A stretch of 31,375 nt of DNA from Methanobacterium sp. UBA176 (GTDB lineage: Archaea; Methanobacteriota; Methanobacteria; Methanobacteriales; Methanobacteriaceae): the NCBI GenBank assembly GCA_002505765.1, contig DAVZ01000062.1:1-31375 (forward strand), given 5' to 3'. Below, one piece after another: positions 7,642 through 16,013 of this stretch; position 1 is the stretch's first letter, and every line of letters begins with the position of its first letter. Below the pieces are notes generated by a model. The model ran no database searches. It saw only the letters and a program-made list of their open reading frames with translations, and was not told where the DNA came from. The position numbers and the translations under genes were made by a program.

Positions 7642-9047
7642 AAAAGAAAAAAATTGCTGCAATAATACAGGCCAGAATGGGATCAACCCGGTTACCTGGT
7701 AAAGTTCTAAAAGAAGTGGGCAAAAAACCCATTCTTGAAATATTAATAGAGAGATTAAAAAAATCTAAATATCTGGACGAAATTATTATTGCTACCTCTG
7801 AAAATCAAATTGATGATAGAATAATAGAATTATCAGAAAATTTAGGTATTAAATGGTTCAGAGGCAGTGAAAATGATGTTTTAGATAGATATCTAAAAGC
7901 TTCTGAAAAATTTAATGTAGACATTATAGTAAGAGTAACATCAGATAATCCTCTTACTGACGTTTTAATTTTGGATAAATTAGTCAAAAAGCATATAAAA
8001 TATGGATCTGATTACACTTATCCAACAAACATCCCCTTAGGAGTCGGGGTAGAAGTAATAAATAAATCAGCTTTGAAAGAATCTTCAATTAATGCTAAAA
8101 ATGAAGATGAGCGGGAACATGTTACAGTATATATTAAATCTAATCCTCAAAAATTTAGAATTAATAAAATTAATTTAGACCTGAATTGTGAAAATATTAG
8201 GGTGACTGTGGATACTTTTGAAGACTTAAAAGTAATAGAATGTATCTATAATAAGAAAGGATCATTAGAAAATTTGAATACTGATGATTTAATAGATTTT
8301 TTTGAAAAAAACCCCGGTATAAGTACGATTAACAAAAACATTAAACAGGTATTGCCCAAATCAGTTTATAATCCACCTTTAATTAGTGTAATAATAAGAA
8401 CACATAATTCATCTAATTATGTTAAAAAATCATTGGATAGTGTGTTAAATCAGGCACTACCATCTAAATTTTATGAAGTGATTGTAGTTGATGATGGATC
8501 GACTGATAATACGATAGATATTTTAAAAGAATATGACAACAGAATAGTAATTATTAAAGAAAACCTTCTTAATGCAATTAAAGCTTTAAATAAAGGATTA
8601 AATTCTGTAAATGGTGAATTTTTTATTATTCTTGACTCTGATGATACCTTTGAATTTGAGGCATTAATGGATTTTTTCAGTGTAATCCAAAAAGATAGTG
8701 ATATTGATTTCATTTATTCGGATTATTACGAAATAAATATTAAGAAAAACTCAAAAAAGTTAGTTTCTTTAAAAAATAATGTTTTTAATTCTATAGCAGG
8801 AGGTATAGCCTTTCGAAAATCCGTAATTAAAGATTTAGGAGGATATGATGAAAATCTTCTTTTTCCTGAATATGATTTACTGATCAAATTAATAAAAAAT
8901 AAGTATAAATCTAAATACATCCAAAAGCCTCTTTATAATTATTTCAGACATGATAGCAGTATAACTGCAGATAAAAATTATGTAAAAAAAGGATTAGAGC
9001 AATTATATAGAAAACATGGTGAAATTAAAGGTTTGAGAAATTATTAA
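7638..9047 (+). CDS. Bifunctional: SpsF-type CMP-sugar cytidylyltransferase fused to GT2 glycosyltransferase
   Basis: 469 aa. ATG 7638 overlaps the neuB stop as ATGA, so I chose it over the in-frame TTG at 7626. Residues 1-225 are an SpsF/CTP_transf_3 cytidylyltransferase with AIIQARMGSTRLPGKVL near the start and VRVTSDNPL and EREHVT later. Residues 247-469 are a family-2 glycosyltransferase with PPLISVIIRTHN, VIVVDDGSTDNT and the DXD-like ILDSDDT (about 331-337). The parent domains are normally separate proteins. The fusion suggests that the CMP-nonulosonate made by the N-terminal half is passed directly to the C-terminal transferase. That is inference, since most CMP-sialyl transferases are not GT2. 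The GT2 half has no membrane helices. Confidence 0.87.
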   Translation: MKKKKIAAIIQARMGSTRLPGKVLKEVGKKPILEILIERLKKSKYLDEIIIATSENQIDDRIIELSENLGIKWFRGSENDVLDRYLKASEKFNVDIIVRVTSDNPLTDVLILDKLVKKHIKYGSDYTYPTNIPLGVGVEVINKSALKESSINAKNEDEREHVTVYIKSNPQKFRINKINLDLNCENIRVTVDTFEDLKVIECIYNKKGSLENLNTDDLIDFFEKNPGISTINKNIKQVLPKSVYNPPLISVIIRTHNSSNYVKKSLDSVLNQALPSKFYEVIVVDDGSTDNTIDILKEYDNRIVIIKENLLNAIKALNKGLNSVNGEFFIILDSDDTFEFEALMDFFSVIQKDSDIDFIYSDYYEINIKKNSKKLVSLKNNVFNSIAGGIAFRKSVIKDLGGYDENLLFPEYDLLIKLIKNKYKSKYIQKPLYNYFRHDSSITADKNYVKKGLEQLYRKHGEIKGLRNY

Positions 9048-9048
9048 T

Positions 9049-9053
9049 GGAGG
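9049..9053 (+). promoter_or_regulatory. SD choosing between adjacent ATGs
   Basis: GGAGG sits 3 nt before ATG 9057 but 6 nt before ATG 9060. The second spacing is closer to normal, so 9060 is preferred. Confidence 0.5.
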
Positions 9054-9059
9054 AATATG

Positions 9060-9464
9060 ATGAAAAATGTTAGAGTTAGACCTAAATTCAATGAAAAAGG
9101 ATTAACCCAATATTATTGGAGAGTTTTACATCACAATAATTTAGAGTTGGGTGAAAATACAGAAATAGGTTCATTTACAGTAATCGATGCATTTAATGGC
9201 ATAAAAATAGAAGATAATGTTAAAATAGGTTTTAATTGTGCAATATTAAGCCATTCATCAATAGATAAAAAATCTGGAAAAACCGTTTTAAAAAAGAACT
9301 GTAAAATTGGGAGTAATTCAGTAATAATGCCAAATACAACCATAGGGGAAAATTCAGTAGTGGGAGCAAATAGTTTCGTCAATAAAGATATACCTCCCAA
9401 TGAATTATGGTTTGGTACTCCTGCTAAATTTATAAAAAAAGTAGAAGATCAAAATGATATTTAA
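9060..9464 (+). CDS. Left-handed beta-helix (hexapeptide) N-acetyltransferase
   Basis: 134 aa from ATG 9060 (135 from 9057). Repeated hexapeptide-like steps such as LGENTEIGS, IEDNVKIGF, LKKNCKIGS and IGENSVVGA form the beta-helix, ending in FGTPAKFIKKV, the usual acetyl-CoA-binding end of this fold. His in AILSHSS is a candidate catalytic base. In this operon it probably N-acetylates the 4-amino group installed by the aminotransferase at 5483. A beta-helix enzyme fits the LegH/PglD route; PseH of the pseudaminate route is a GNAT. Unlike PglD, it has no separate N-terminal nucleotide-sugar domain. The last 11 nt overlap the dehydratase gene, so coupling is likely. Confidence 0.8.
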   Translation: MKNVRVRPKFNEKGLTQYYWRVLHHNNLELGENTEIGSFTVIDAFNGIKIEDNVKIGFNCAILSHSSIDKKSGKTVLKKNCKIGSNSVIMPNTTIGENSVVGANSFVNKDIPPNELWFGTPAKFIKKVEDQNDI

Positions 9465-10443
9465 TAATTTTTACAGTGGGAAGATAGTTCTTGTTACCGG
9501 TGGAACCGGTTCCATTGGCAGTGAAATTGTTAGAGAAGTTTTAAAACTTAACCCCAAATCAGTCCGAATCTTAGATAACAATGAAACTGGTTTATTTGAT
9601 TTGGAGCATGAATTAAAATCCGATAAAATCAGGACATTTATGGGAGACATAAGAGATAAAGAAAGGTTACTTAGAGCTTTTGAAGGAGTAGACATCATAT
9701 TCCATGCTGGAGCACTGAAACATGTTCCCCTATGTGAATATAATCCTTTTGATGCTGTTAAAACCAATATTATAGGCACTCAAAATGTTTTAAATGCAGC
9801 ACTGGACAGGGATGTAAAAAAAGTAATAGTAATCAGCACAGATAAAGCTGTTAATCCTATAAATGTTATGGGAGCAACTAAACTTTTAGCAGAACGCCTT
9901 GCTATTTCTGCTAATTATTATACAGGATACAGAGACACTGTTTTTTCCTGTGTAAGGTTTGGAAATGTGCTTGACTCCAGAGGTTCAGTTGTGCCTTTAT
10001 TTAAGAGTCAGATTAAAAAGGGAGGTCCTGTTACAATAACTTCTCCAGAAATGACCCGTTTTATTATGGGTATTCCCCAGGCAGTTCAGTTGATTCTTAA
10101 AGCCGGTGCAATCTCTGAAGGTAAAGAAATATTCATCCTTAAAATGCCTGCTCTAAATATCATTGATCTTGCTGAAGTTATGGTGGAAGAATTCGCTCCA
10201 GTTTATGGTTATAACCCCCAAGACATTGAAATAAAAATAATTGGTAAAAGAACCGGTGAAAAAACTTATGAAGAGTTAATGACCGAAGAAGAAATTATTA
10301 ATGCTTCTGATCAGGGCGAATTATATGTTATAAGATATGGAAAAGAGGTTAAAGAGGATGATATCATTTACAACTCTCACTCAGCCCCCAAGTTATCAAA
10401 AGAAGAAATAAAAGACATTCTCACTGAATTTTGCCATGAATAA
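9454..10443 (+). CDS. UDP-GlcNAc 4,6-dehydratase, short CapD/PglF-like
   Basis: 329 aa, soluble, containing only the catalytic domain without the membrane helices of full-length PglF/WbpM. TGGTGSIGSE (15-24) binds NAD(P); HAGALKHVPLCE and STDKAVNPINVMGATK (128-143) form the active site. Thr129, Asp130, Lys131 and Lys143 are present, but the position that is Tyr in PseB/FlaA1 is Met139, as in PglF-type enzymes. By family knowledge this suggests a C5-retaining dehydratase that feeds bacillosamine/legionaminate rather than pseudaminate. The C-terminal IGKRTGEKTYEELMTEEE is typical. It is the last gene of the operon, starts inside the acetyltransferase gene and is followed by T-rich sequence. Confidence 0.88.
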   Translation: MIFNNFYSGKIVLVTGGTGSIGSEIVREVLKLNPKSVRILDNNETGLFDLEHELKSDKIRTFMGDIRDKERLLRAFEGVDIIFHAGALKHVPLCEYNPFDAVKTNIIGTQNVLNAALDRDVKKVIVISTDKAVNPINVMGATKLLAERLAISANYYTGYRDTVFSCVRFGNVLDSRGSVVPLFKSQIKKGGPVTITSPEMTRFIMGIPQAVQLILKAGAISEGKEIFILKMPALNIIDLAEVMVEEFAPVYGYNPQDIEIKIIGKRTGEKTYEELMTEEEIINASDQGELYVIRYGKEVKEDDIIYNSHSAPKLSKEEIKDILTEFCHE

Positions 10444-10460
10444 ACAAATATAATATTCAT

Positions 10461-10500
10461 CTTTTTAATGATAACTTTTTCATTTGATCTTAATTTTTTA
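10461..10500 (+). terminator. T-rich archaeal-type terminator after the nonulosonate operon
   Basis: Three T runs (10462-10466, 10476-10480, 10494-10499) lie in the 46-nt gap after the stop of the dehydratase. Archaeal RNA polymerase stops at such oligo-T tracts without needing a hairpin. Confidence 0.4.
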
Positions 10501-11935
10501 TTAATTTCTTAAAGAAATCAATTTCTTTTCTTGAAATACCTTTTGAGATAAATAAAAATAGCATATAAACCACTGCACTTATTAAGATAGTTATTAAAAT
10601 TTCATTAATGGTTACAGGATCCATAAATAAAATTAAGGCTGACATTACAATGGATGCAATTATGCTCTTAAAGGCAAATAAATATTCAAATTTAAATTTG
10701 ATGTATTTTCGGGAATAAAATAATGTAAGTATTAATGTAAATGCATATGCAATTAACGTGGTAATTGCTGCAGCAATGATACCGAAAATTGAAACCAGTA
10801 AGATGTTTATCACTATTTTAATGGTTGCTGCAAATATCCACATGAAACCAATAATCTTTGTTTTTTTCTCCAAAACAAGTGTCTGGCTCACTATTCCATA
10901 AATTCCAAATAAAAATGCGCCTAAAGCAATAAAGGGAGTTACAAAATAACTGTTATCAGCTATTATAGATGTGGTAATAATTTCAAGCAAAGGTTTTGAC
11001 AGGAGTGATATGCCAACCACTGAAGGTAATGCTATTAATACAAAATATTTAAGAGAATACTGCATATAATTTCCAACTTCATCCATTCTTTTTTGATCAT
11101 AGCAGGATGATAGTAGAGGTGGCAGAATAAAAGCAAAAGGAGACAAAAACATGGCAATGATACTTCCAAGTGTGAAAGCTGGAGTGTAATAACCTACAAA
11201 GGTAATTCCCAGTATTATTCCAATGACGTATCTATCGCTTAATTCCACTATCCAGCTTGATAAATTACTGGGAACTGTTGGTAGACCAAATGATAAGTAT
11301 TCCCTTATATTTTTAAATTCAGGGATTTTAAAGCCAATTTGAGAGATAACAAGACCAAGTACAATAAAAAATATAATAATCTGTGCAGCGAAGTATCCGG
11401 ATATTGCAATTTCCACACCAAAACCAGATAACACAAGGAAAGACACCAGAAATACCATAGAATAAGTTTGTAGTAATGTAATTATTGAATACAGCTTCAT
11501 CTGTTGAAATGTTCTAAAAAAGTTCAAAAAAGATGCATTGGTGGCTGTTAATAAAGCAATAATTGCCAGAAGTTGAGCTACCAATGTGTTTCCATTGAAA
11601 AGTACTGCGGCTATCTGTTTTGAAAAAACAAAAATTAAAACTGATGCGATTAAACTTACAAATAATATTAAGAAAGTTATTGAATAAAATTCTTCCTTAA
11701 TTTCATTTTTATCAGTTTTAACCGGTAAAAATCTGACCATTGAATAGGGAAGTCCAAGGTTCACCAGTAAAGGTATAAAAGCAACAGTAGCGATGAACTG
11801 AGCCCATACACCATAATCCTGAATGGTGAGGTTTTTTGTTAAAATTGGGAGAAGAATAAGGGAGCTGAGGCTAATAAGAATGTTAGTTATTCCTACCAAA
11901 CCAATTCTCTGCACAAAAAGTTTGTATTCTTTCAA
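10490..11935 (-). CDS. Polysaccharide/oligosaccharide flippase (Wzx/MATE-PST type), copy 1
   Basis: 481 aa from TTG 11935, with the SD AGGTGGA upstream. About 12-14 transmembrane helices occupy the full length. The N-terminus (RIGLVGITNIL, LILLPILTKNLTIQDYGVW) and the repeat core are typical of the RfbX/Wzx family, which moves lipid-linked glycans across the membrane. It is clearly paralogous to the protein at 13684-15126: both begin EYKLF.QRIGL.GIT and align throughout. It probably exports a lipid-linked oligosaccharide made by this island. It is convergent with the dehydratase and divergent from the glycosyltransferase at 12374. Confidence 0.87.
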   Translation of the reverse strand: MKEYKLFVQRIGLVGITNILISLSSLILLPILTKNLTIQDYGVWAQFIATVAFIPLLVNLGLPYSMVRFLPVKTDKNEIKEEFYSITFLILFVSLIASVLIFVFSKQIAAVLFNGNTLVAQLLAIIALLTATNASFLNFFRTFQQMKLYSIITLLQTYSMVFLVSFLVLSGFGVEIAISGYFAAQIIIFFIVLGLVISQIGFKIPEFKNIREYLSFGLPTVPSNLSSWIVELSDRYVIGIILGITFVGYYTPAFTLGSIIAMFLSPFAFILPPLLSSCYDQKRMDEVGNYMQYSLKYFVLIALPSVVGISLLSKPLLEIITTSIIADNSYFVTPFIALGAFLFGIYGIVSQTLVLEKKTKIIGFMWIFAATIKIVINILLVSIFGIIAAAITTLIAYAFTLILTLFYSRKYIKFKFEYLFAFKSIIASIVMSALILFMDPVTINEILITILISAVVYMLFLFISKGISRKEIDFFKKLIKN

Positions 11936-11954
11936 AAATCCACCTTTACCTCTG

Positions 11955-11994
11955 CTATTAGATTATTTACTGATTAATTTATTAAATCTAATAG
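11955..11994 (-). repeat. 10-bp perfect inverted repeat in the flippase 1 leader
   Basis: CTATTAGATT (11955-11964) and AATCTAATAG (11985-11994) flank a 20-nt loop just upstream of the flippase SD. It could be a leader hairpin or operator; chance is also possible in DNA this AT-rich. Confidence 0.35.
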
Positions 11995-12342
11995 AATTTT
12001 ATTTAAAACTTTTCTAGAAATGTATTTCTTATATTTTTAATTACTTTTAAGTGAAAATAATTAATGTTAAATTTGCAATCATAATGTTTGTATTTTTACA
12101 TTAATAAGATTATAGTCGAATTATAGAAATCATTTACCATTTAAATAATCTTTTCAATAAAATCCAATTTATAATCCATTATATTTTAAAATACTTTTGA
12201 ATAACTACTACATTTTCCTTCTGAAATTATTAAATAATATATAACGATTAATTCCTGAGGAATAATGGTCTTTTATTTAATCAAGACTAAAAACATTCAT
12301 ATTGAAATAAAAATCCATATAAAATTATCAAAGGATTATAAG

Positions 12343-12352
12343 AATATATATT
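12343..12352 (+). promoter_or_regulatory. TATA box, probably giving a leaderless transcript
   Basis: AATATATATT is centred about 26 nt before ATG 12374, and no SD precedes that ATG. Archaeal spacing would put the transcription start at or next to the start codon. Confidence 0.45.
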
Positions 12353-12373
12353 ATAATAATTAATGTTTTTATA

Positions 12374-13636
12374 ATGAAAAAAGTTCTATTGATAGCGTTT
12401 TATTATAACCAGAAAAACGAAGTTGGATCCATTAGAATGCGTGGATTAGCGAAATATTTGCATGAATTTGGATGGGAGCCTACTATTTTAACTGTTAAGT
12501 CATCTCAAAAATCAAATTCAAACTTTAAAGTAATAGAAACTGATTATATAGATCTTAGAGTAAAATGGAAGGAATTTTTAGGATTTAACCCTGAAAAAAC
12601 AGTTAAGGAAAATTTAAATTCTATGACTTATAAAAATAAAAAAACTATGATTGAACGCTTATTATATATATGGGAAGATATATTTTCTTATCCTGATGCA
12701 GAAAAATACTGGTATAAATTTGCAGTTGAAAAAGGAAAGGAATTATTAAAAAACGAGAATTATGACGCTATTATTAGTTCTTCTTCTCCAGTTACATCCC
12801 ATTTAATTGCTAACAAACTAAAAAAAGAATTTAATATTCCATGGATAGCAGATTTTCGTGATTTATGGACACAGAATCATTATTATCCTCACTCATTCTT
12901 AAGAAAATTTAAAGATCGAAAATTGGAGTTAGGAATAATATCAAATGCTGATATATTAACTACTGTATCGAAGCCTTTAGCTAGAAATTTAAAAAAACTT
13001 CATAATAAAGAAGTTTATGAAATACCAAATGGTTATGATATAGTTAATGATTTAAAGATTTCATTAAGTCCAAAATTCAATATTGTTTATACAGGAACAA
13101 TATATCCTGAAAAAATGGACCCAGAGCCATTTCTAAAAGCATTAAACGAGCTGATTTATGAAGGTAATATTGATCAAAAGGAATGTGAAGTAAATTTTTA
13201 TGGAATTAATGATTACTGGCTTAAGAGCTTAGTGGAAGAAAATAGCTTAGAAAGTATTGTAAAGTTTCATGGCTGGATAGATATAAATATTGTTGTAAAT
13301 AAACAAAAGGAAGCCCAATTATTGTTATTATTAAATTGGAATGATCCTAATGAAAAAGGTGTATATACTGGTAAAGTATTTGAATATTTGGCTGCTAAGC
13401 GCCCTATAATTTCAATAGGGCCATATAATGGTGTTATTGGAGAATTACTTAATGAAACTAACGCTGGAATTAATTTAAGTAATATAAATGAAATAAAAAA
13501 GGAATTAATGAGGACATATTCTGAATATAAAGTATATAAAGAAGTTAAATATAGGGGAATACCTAAAAAATTAAATAAATATCATCATAAAGAAATGACA
13601 AAAAAGTTTGTAAAAGTTCTAGAATTAATCACTTAA
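12374..13636 (+). CDS. GT-B glycosyltransferase, GT4-like
   Basis: 420 aa, soluble. The N-terminal Rossmann domain starts MKKVLLIAFYYNQKNEVGS with IRMRGLAKYLHEFGW, followed by ISSSSPVTSHLIA and ADFRDLW. The C-terminal domain holds VYTGTIYPEK and GKVFEYLAAKRPII, where the conserved Glu of GT4 enzymes is found. It is likely a cytosolic retaining transferase acting on a nucleotide-sugar. It lies alone on the plus strand between two minus-strand flippases, appears to have its own leaderless promoter, and has A-rich codon use like its immediate neighbours. It may have arrived together with one flippase. Specificity is not readable. Confidence 0.82.
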   Translation: MKKVLLIAFYYNQKNEVGSIRMRGLAKYLHEFGWEPTILTVKSSQKSNSNFKVIETDYIDLRVKWKEFLGFNPEKTVKENLNSMTYKNKKTMIERLLYIWEDIFSYPDAEKYWYKFAVEKGKELLKNENYDAIISSSSPVTSHLIANKLKKEFNIPWIADFRDLWTQNHYYPHSFLRKFKDRKLELGIISNADILTTVSKPLARNLKKLHNKEVYEIPNGYDIVNDLKISLSPKFNIVYTGTIYPEKMDPEPFLKALNELIYEGNIDQKECEVNFYGINDYWLKSLVEENSLESIVKFHGWIDINIVVNKQKEAQLLLLLNWNDPNEKGVYTGKVFEYLAAKRPIISIGPYNGVIGELLNETNAGINLSNINEIKKELMRTYSEYKVYKEVKYRGIPKKLNKYHHKEMTKKFVKVLELIT

Positions 13637-13683
13637 TTAAAAATTCCTACTTACTCAAGTAATAATCTTTCAAAGCCTGTATT

Positions 13684-15126
13684 TTATTTTAATAAAGTCT
13701 TAATGAAATTTATTTCCTCTTTTTTAAATCCCTTTAAAAGTATTAGAACGCCTATATAAACTAAGGCACATACTCCTATTACAATTAACAGATTTATAAT
13801 TCCTATAGGATAAAAAATAATTATAATTAAAGACATAATCATTGATGCAGCCATCGTCTTTCCTATAAATAATAAATCAAAATCAATTTTAAAGTGTTTT
13901 GAGCTATAAAAAATCGCCAGAATAAATGAAAGTATATACGATGCCAAAGTAGCAATTGCTGAGCCTAAAATACCATAATAGGGAATTAAAGCTAAATTCA
14001 TAATAATGTTTAAAATAGCTGCAAACAGCCATATAAAACCTATTATCATGGTCTTTTTCTTTAATATAATAATATTGATAATAATGCTGTATATTCCATA
14101 TAATATTGCACTTATTGCCACAAATGGAGTTACAAGATACCCATTTGCTGCTATTTCTGGTGTACTCAATATCTGAATTATTGGCTTTGATAGAAGTGAT
14201 AATCCAATTGCAGTTGGTATTGCAATTCCTAAAAAGAATTTTAAAGAGTACTTCATAAAGAGTCTTACGTTATCCATATCATTCTCATCATAGTTTTTTG
14301 AGAGCAATGGAAGTAAAAGCACGCTGAAAGGAAATATTAACATTAAAATCAAATTGCCAAGGGTGTAACTTGGAGAATAATATCCTACAAAAATAGTACC
14401 CAATAATATTCCAATAATGTACCTATCACTTGATTCTACGATCCAGTAAGATAAAGTACTGAAAACTGTAGGTAATCCAAGAGATAAATATACCTTTATA
14501 TTTTTCATTTTGGGGATTTTAAAGCCGATAAATCGAATAATAAGAATTAAAGCTATACAGAATGTTATAGATTGAGTGATTAAAATTCCCATTACTGCAA
14601 TTGCTATACTATAACCAGATATAGCAAAATAATAAACAAATAAAACTGTTAAATAGGCCTGTAATACTAGAAAGATTGAGTATATTTTCATCATCTGAAA
14701 TGTTCTGAAATAATTGTAATAGATACTATTTAAAGCCGTCAAAAAGATTATTAAAGACAGTATTTGTGCAGCCATAATGTTGTTATTAAACAGGACTTCA
14801 GCAATGGTTCCTGAAAATAAAAAAAACAGTATAGAAGTGATTATACCTGTAATCAGGACCATAAAAGTAATTGAATAAAAGCCTTCCTGAATCTCTTCCT
14901 TATCTTTTTTGGATACCAAAAATCTGATCATTGAAAAGGACAATCCAAGAGTTATTATGGCTGGTATCAAATTTAGAGTAACATATACCTGAACCCATAT
15001 TCCATAATCAGAAACACTGTAGTTTTTTGTTAATATTGGCAATAAAATGATTGTACTCAGCATAACTAAGATTTGAGTAATTCCCATTAGTCCAATACGT
15101 TGCAAAAAAAGCTTATATTCGCTCAA
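13684..15126 (-). CDS. Polysaccharide/oligosaccharide flippase (Wzx/MATE-PST type), copy 2
   Basis: 480 aa from TTG 15126, with an AGGAGTG SD upstream. Multispanning protein with the same architecture as copy 1: SEYKLFLQRIGLMGITQIL, ILLPILTKNYSVSDYGIWVQ, then SDRYIIGILLGTIFVGYY in mid-protein. The similarity to copy 1 runs end to end, so it is a gene duplication or paralogous acquisition rather than a shared motif. It probably exports a different lipid-linked glycan or a variant of the same one. It is convergent with the glycosyltransferase at 12374 (47-nt gap) and divergent from the asparagine-synthase-like gene. Confidence 0.87.
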   Translation of the reverse strand: MSEYKLFLQRIGLMGITQILVMLSTIILLPILTKNYSVSDYGIWVQVYVTLNLIPAIITLGLSFSMIRFLVSKKDKEEIQEGFYSITFMVLITGIITSILFFLFSGTIAEVLFNNNIMAAQILSLIIFLTALNSIYYNYFRTFQMMKIYSIFLVLQAYLTVLFVYYFAISGYSIAIAVMGILITQSITFCIALILIIRFIGFKIPKMKNIKVYLSLGLPTVFSTLSYWIVESSDRYIIGILLGTIFVGYYSPSYTLGNLILMLIFPFSVLLLPLLSKNYDENDMDNVRLFMKYSLKFFLGIAIPTAIGLSLLSKPIIQILSTPEIAANGYLVTPFVAISAILYGIYSIIINIIILKKKTMIIGFIWLFAAILNIIMNLALIPYYGILGSAIATLASYILSFILAIFYSSKHFKIDFDLLFIGKTMAASMIMSLIIIIFYPIGIINLLIVIGVCALVYIGVLILLKGFKKEEINFIKTLLK

Positions 15127-15461
15127 AAATTACACTCCTACCCCTAAATTTTAAATGTATATTTAATTTAATCTTCAAGATTAAGCTAATAATTCATGTC
15201 ATTTTCATAAATCTAATTTTATCATAGATATAGTTAATGATACCATTGAAAATTCGATTAACCACATTATATCCTCTTTTTTAACATTATTTAGATTATT
15301 AAAGAATTTAGTGTATTGAATAGAATTATTTAAGTATTTCCTCGTTAATTATGTATATCAATTATACGGAAACAACATTAATAACAAAAAATACTCATAT
15401 AATTACTTTTTAAAAGCAACAGTATATTTATTGTGTAAATAGGTTTAATTGAGATGATATT
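15127..15461. other. Divergent intergenic region, about 335 bp
   Basis: Non-coding, AT-rich. It has a 17-bp palindrome at 15168-15184 (8-bp arms, 1-nt centre) near the flippase 2 start, and a TATA-like AGTATATTTA at 15421-15430 close before the asparagine-synthase-like gene. Nothing else is recognised. Confidence 0.45.
15168..15184 (-). repeat. Palindrome upstream of flippase 2
   Basis: TTAATCTT, C, AAGATTAA: perfect 8-bp arms about 42 nt before the flippase start. A candidate operator or leader hairpin of uncertain meaning. Confidence 0.3.
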
Positions 15462-16013
15462 TTGCCAGGTATTACAGGGATAGCATCAAAGAATATGGTT
15501 GATAAACAGAAACTGAACAAGATGATCGATTCGATGAAATATGAAGATTTTTATCATGTAGACCAGTATAATAATGCCCATTGGGGAATTGCACGTATAC
15601 ATACAGGAATATTTAATCCTGAAGTTCAACCTATTTTCAACGAAGATAAGTCTTTATGTATCTTTTTCTATGGAAAAATCTATGATTATTACGAAGAAAT
15701 GGAAAATCTAGAGCTTAAAGGGTTTAACTTCAAATTTAAAAATGATGCCCAATTTTGTTTATATTCTTACATGGAATATGGTTCTGATTTTGTCAAGAGG
15801 TTAAATGGCTCTTTCGTTTTTGCTATTTATGATTTTAAAAACAAGAAAATAATTATTGCTAATGATAGATATGGTTTAAGACCACTTTACTACACAGAAG
15901 ATGACGATATACTCTTATTTTCTTCAGAAATCAAGTCAATATTAAATACAGGATTCATTAAAGAGTTGAATTATGAGGCTGTTGCAAATTGGTTCGCATT
16001 CGAGAAATTTTAG
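15462..16013 (+). CDS. AsnB-like N-terminal (degenerate glutaminase) half
   Basis: 183 aa from TTG 15462 with GAGATGAT upstream. Ntn-hydrolase-like domain: GIARIHTG, LNGSFVFAIYDFKNKK, ANDRYGLRPLYY and FSSEIKSIL are the usual glutaminase-domain landmarks. The nucleophile Cys2 is replaced by Pro. No nearby start codon would restore Cys in this frame: ATG 15454 is out of frame and soon stops. The frame ends prematurely at TAG 16011-16013. Confidence 0.65.
   Translation: MPGITGIASKNMVDKQKLNKMIDSMKYEDFYHVDQYNNAHWGIARIHTGIFNPEVQPIFNEDKSLCIFFYGKIYDYYEEMENLELKGFNFKFKNDAQFCLYSYMEYGSDFVKRLNGSFVFAIYDFKNKKIIIANDRYGLRPLYYTEDDDILLFSSEIKSILNTGFIKELNYEAVANWFAFEKF

Larger units (their letters stand above)
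11936..12373. other. Divergent intergenic region, about 440 bp
   Basis: Non-coding and very AT-rich. It carries a 10-bp perfect inverted repeat at 11955-11994 in the flippase leader, a short palindrome ATTCCTGAGGAAT at 12251-12263, and the TATA box of the rightward glycosyltransferase at about 12343-12352. No coding frame is convincing. Confidence 0.5.

Noticed and set aside
12060..12105. 8-bp inverted repeat (ATTAATGT/ACATTAAT) with a 30-nt loop
   Set aside because: The loop is long and the arms nearly all A/T; indistinguishable from background.
15454..15483. Alternative ATG 15454 (MIFCQ) that would place a Cys near the N-terminus of the AsnB-like protein
   Set aside because: It is out of frame with the domain and reaches a stop after a few codons.
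16001..16013. Programmed -1 frameshifting in the AsnB-like gene
   Set aside because: The zero-frame codons AAA TTT do not form an X XXY YYZ heptamer, and re-pairing after a -1 slip (GAA ATT) would mismatch. A lost T in the T run is simpler.
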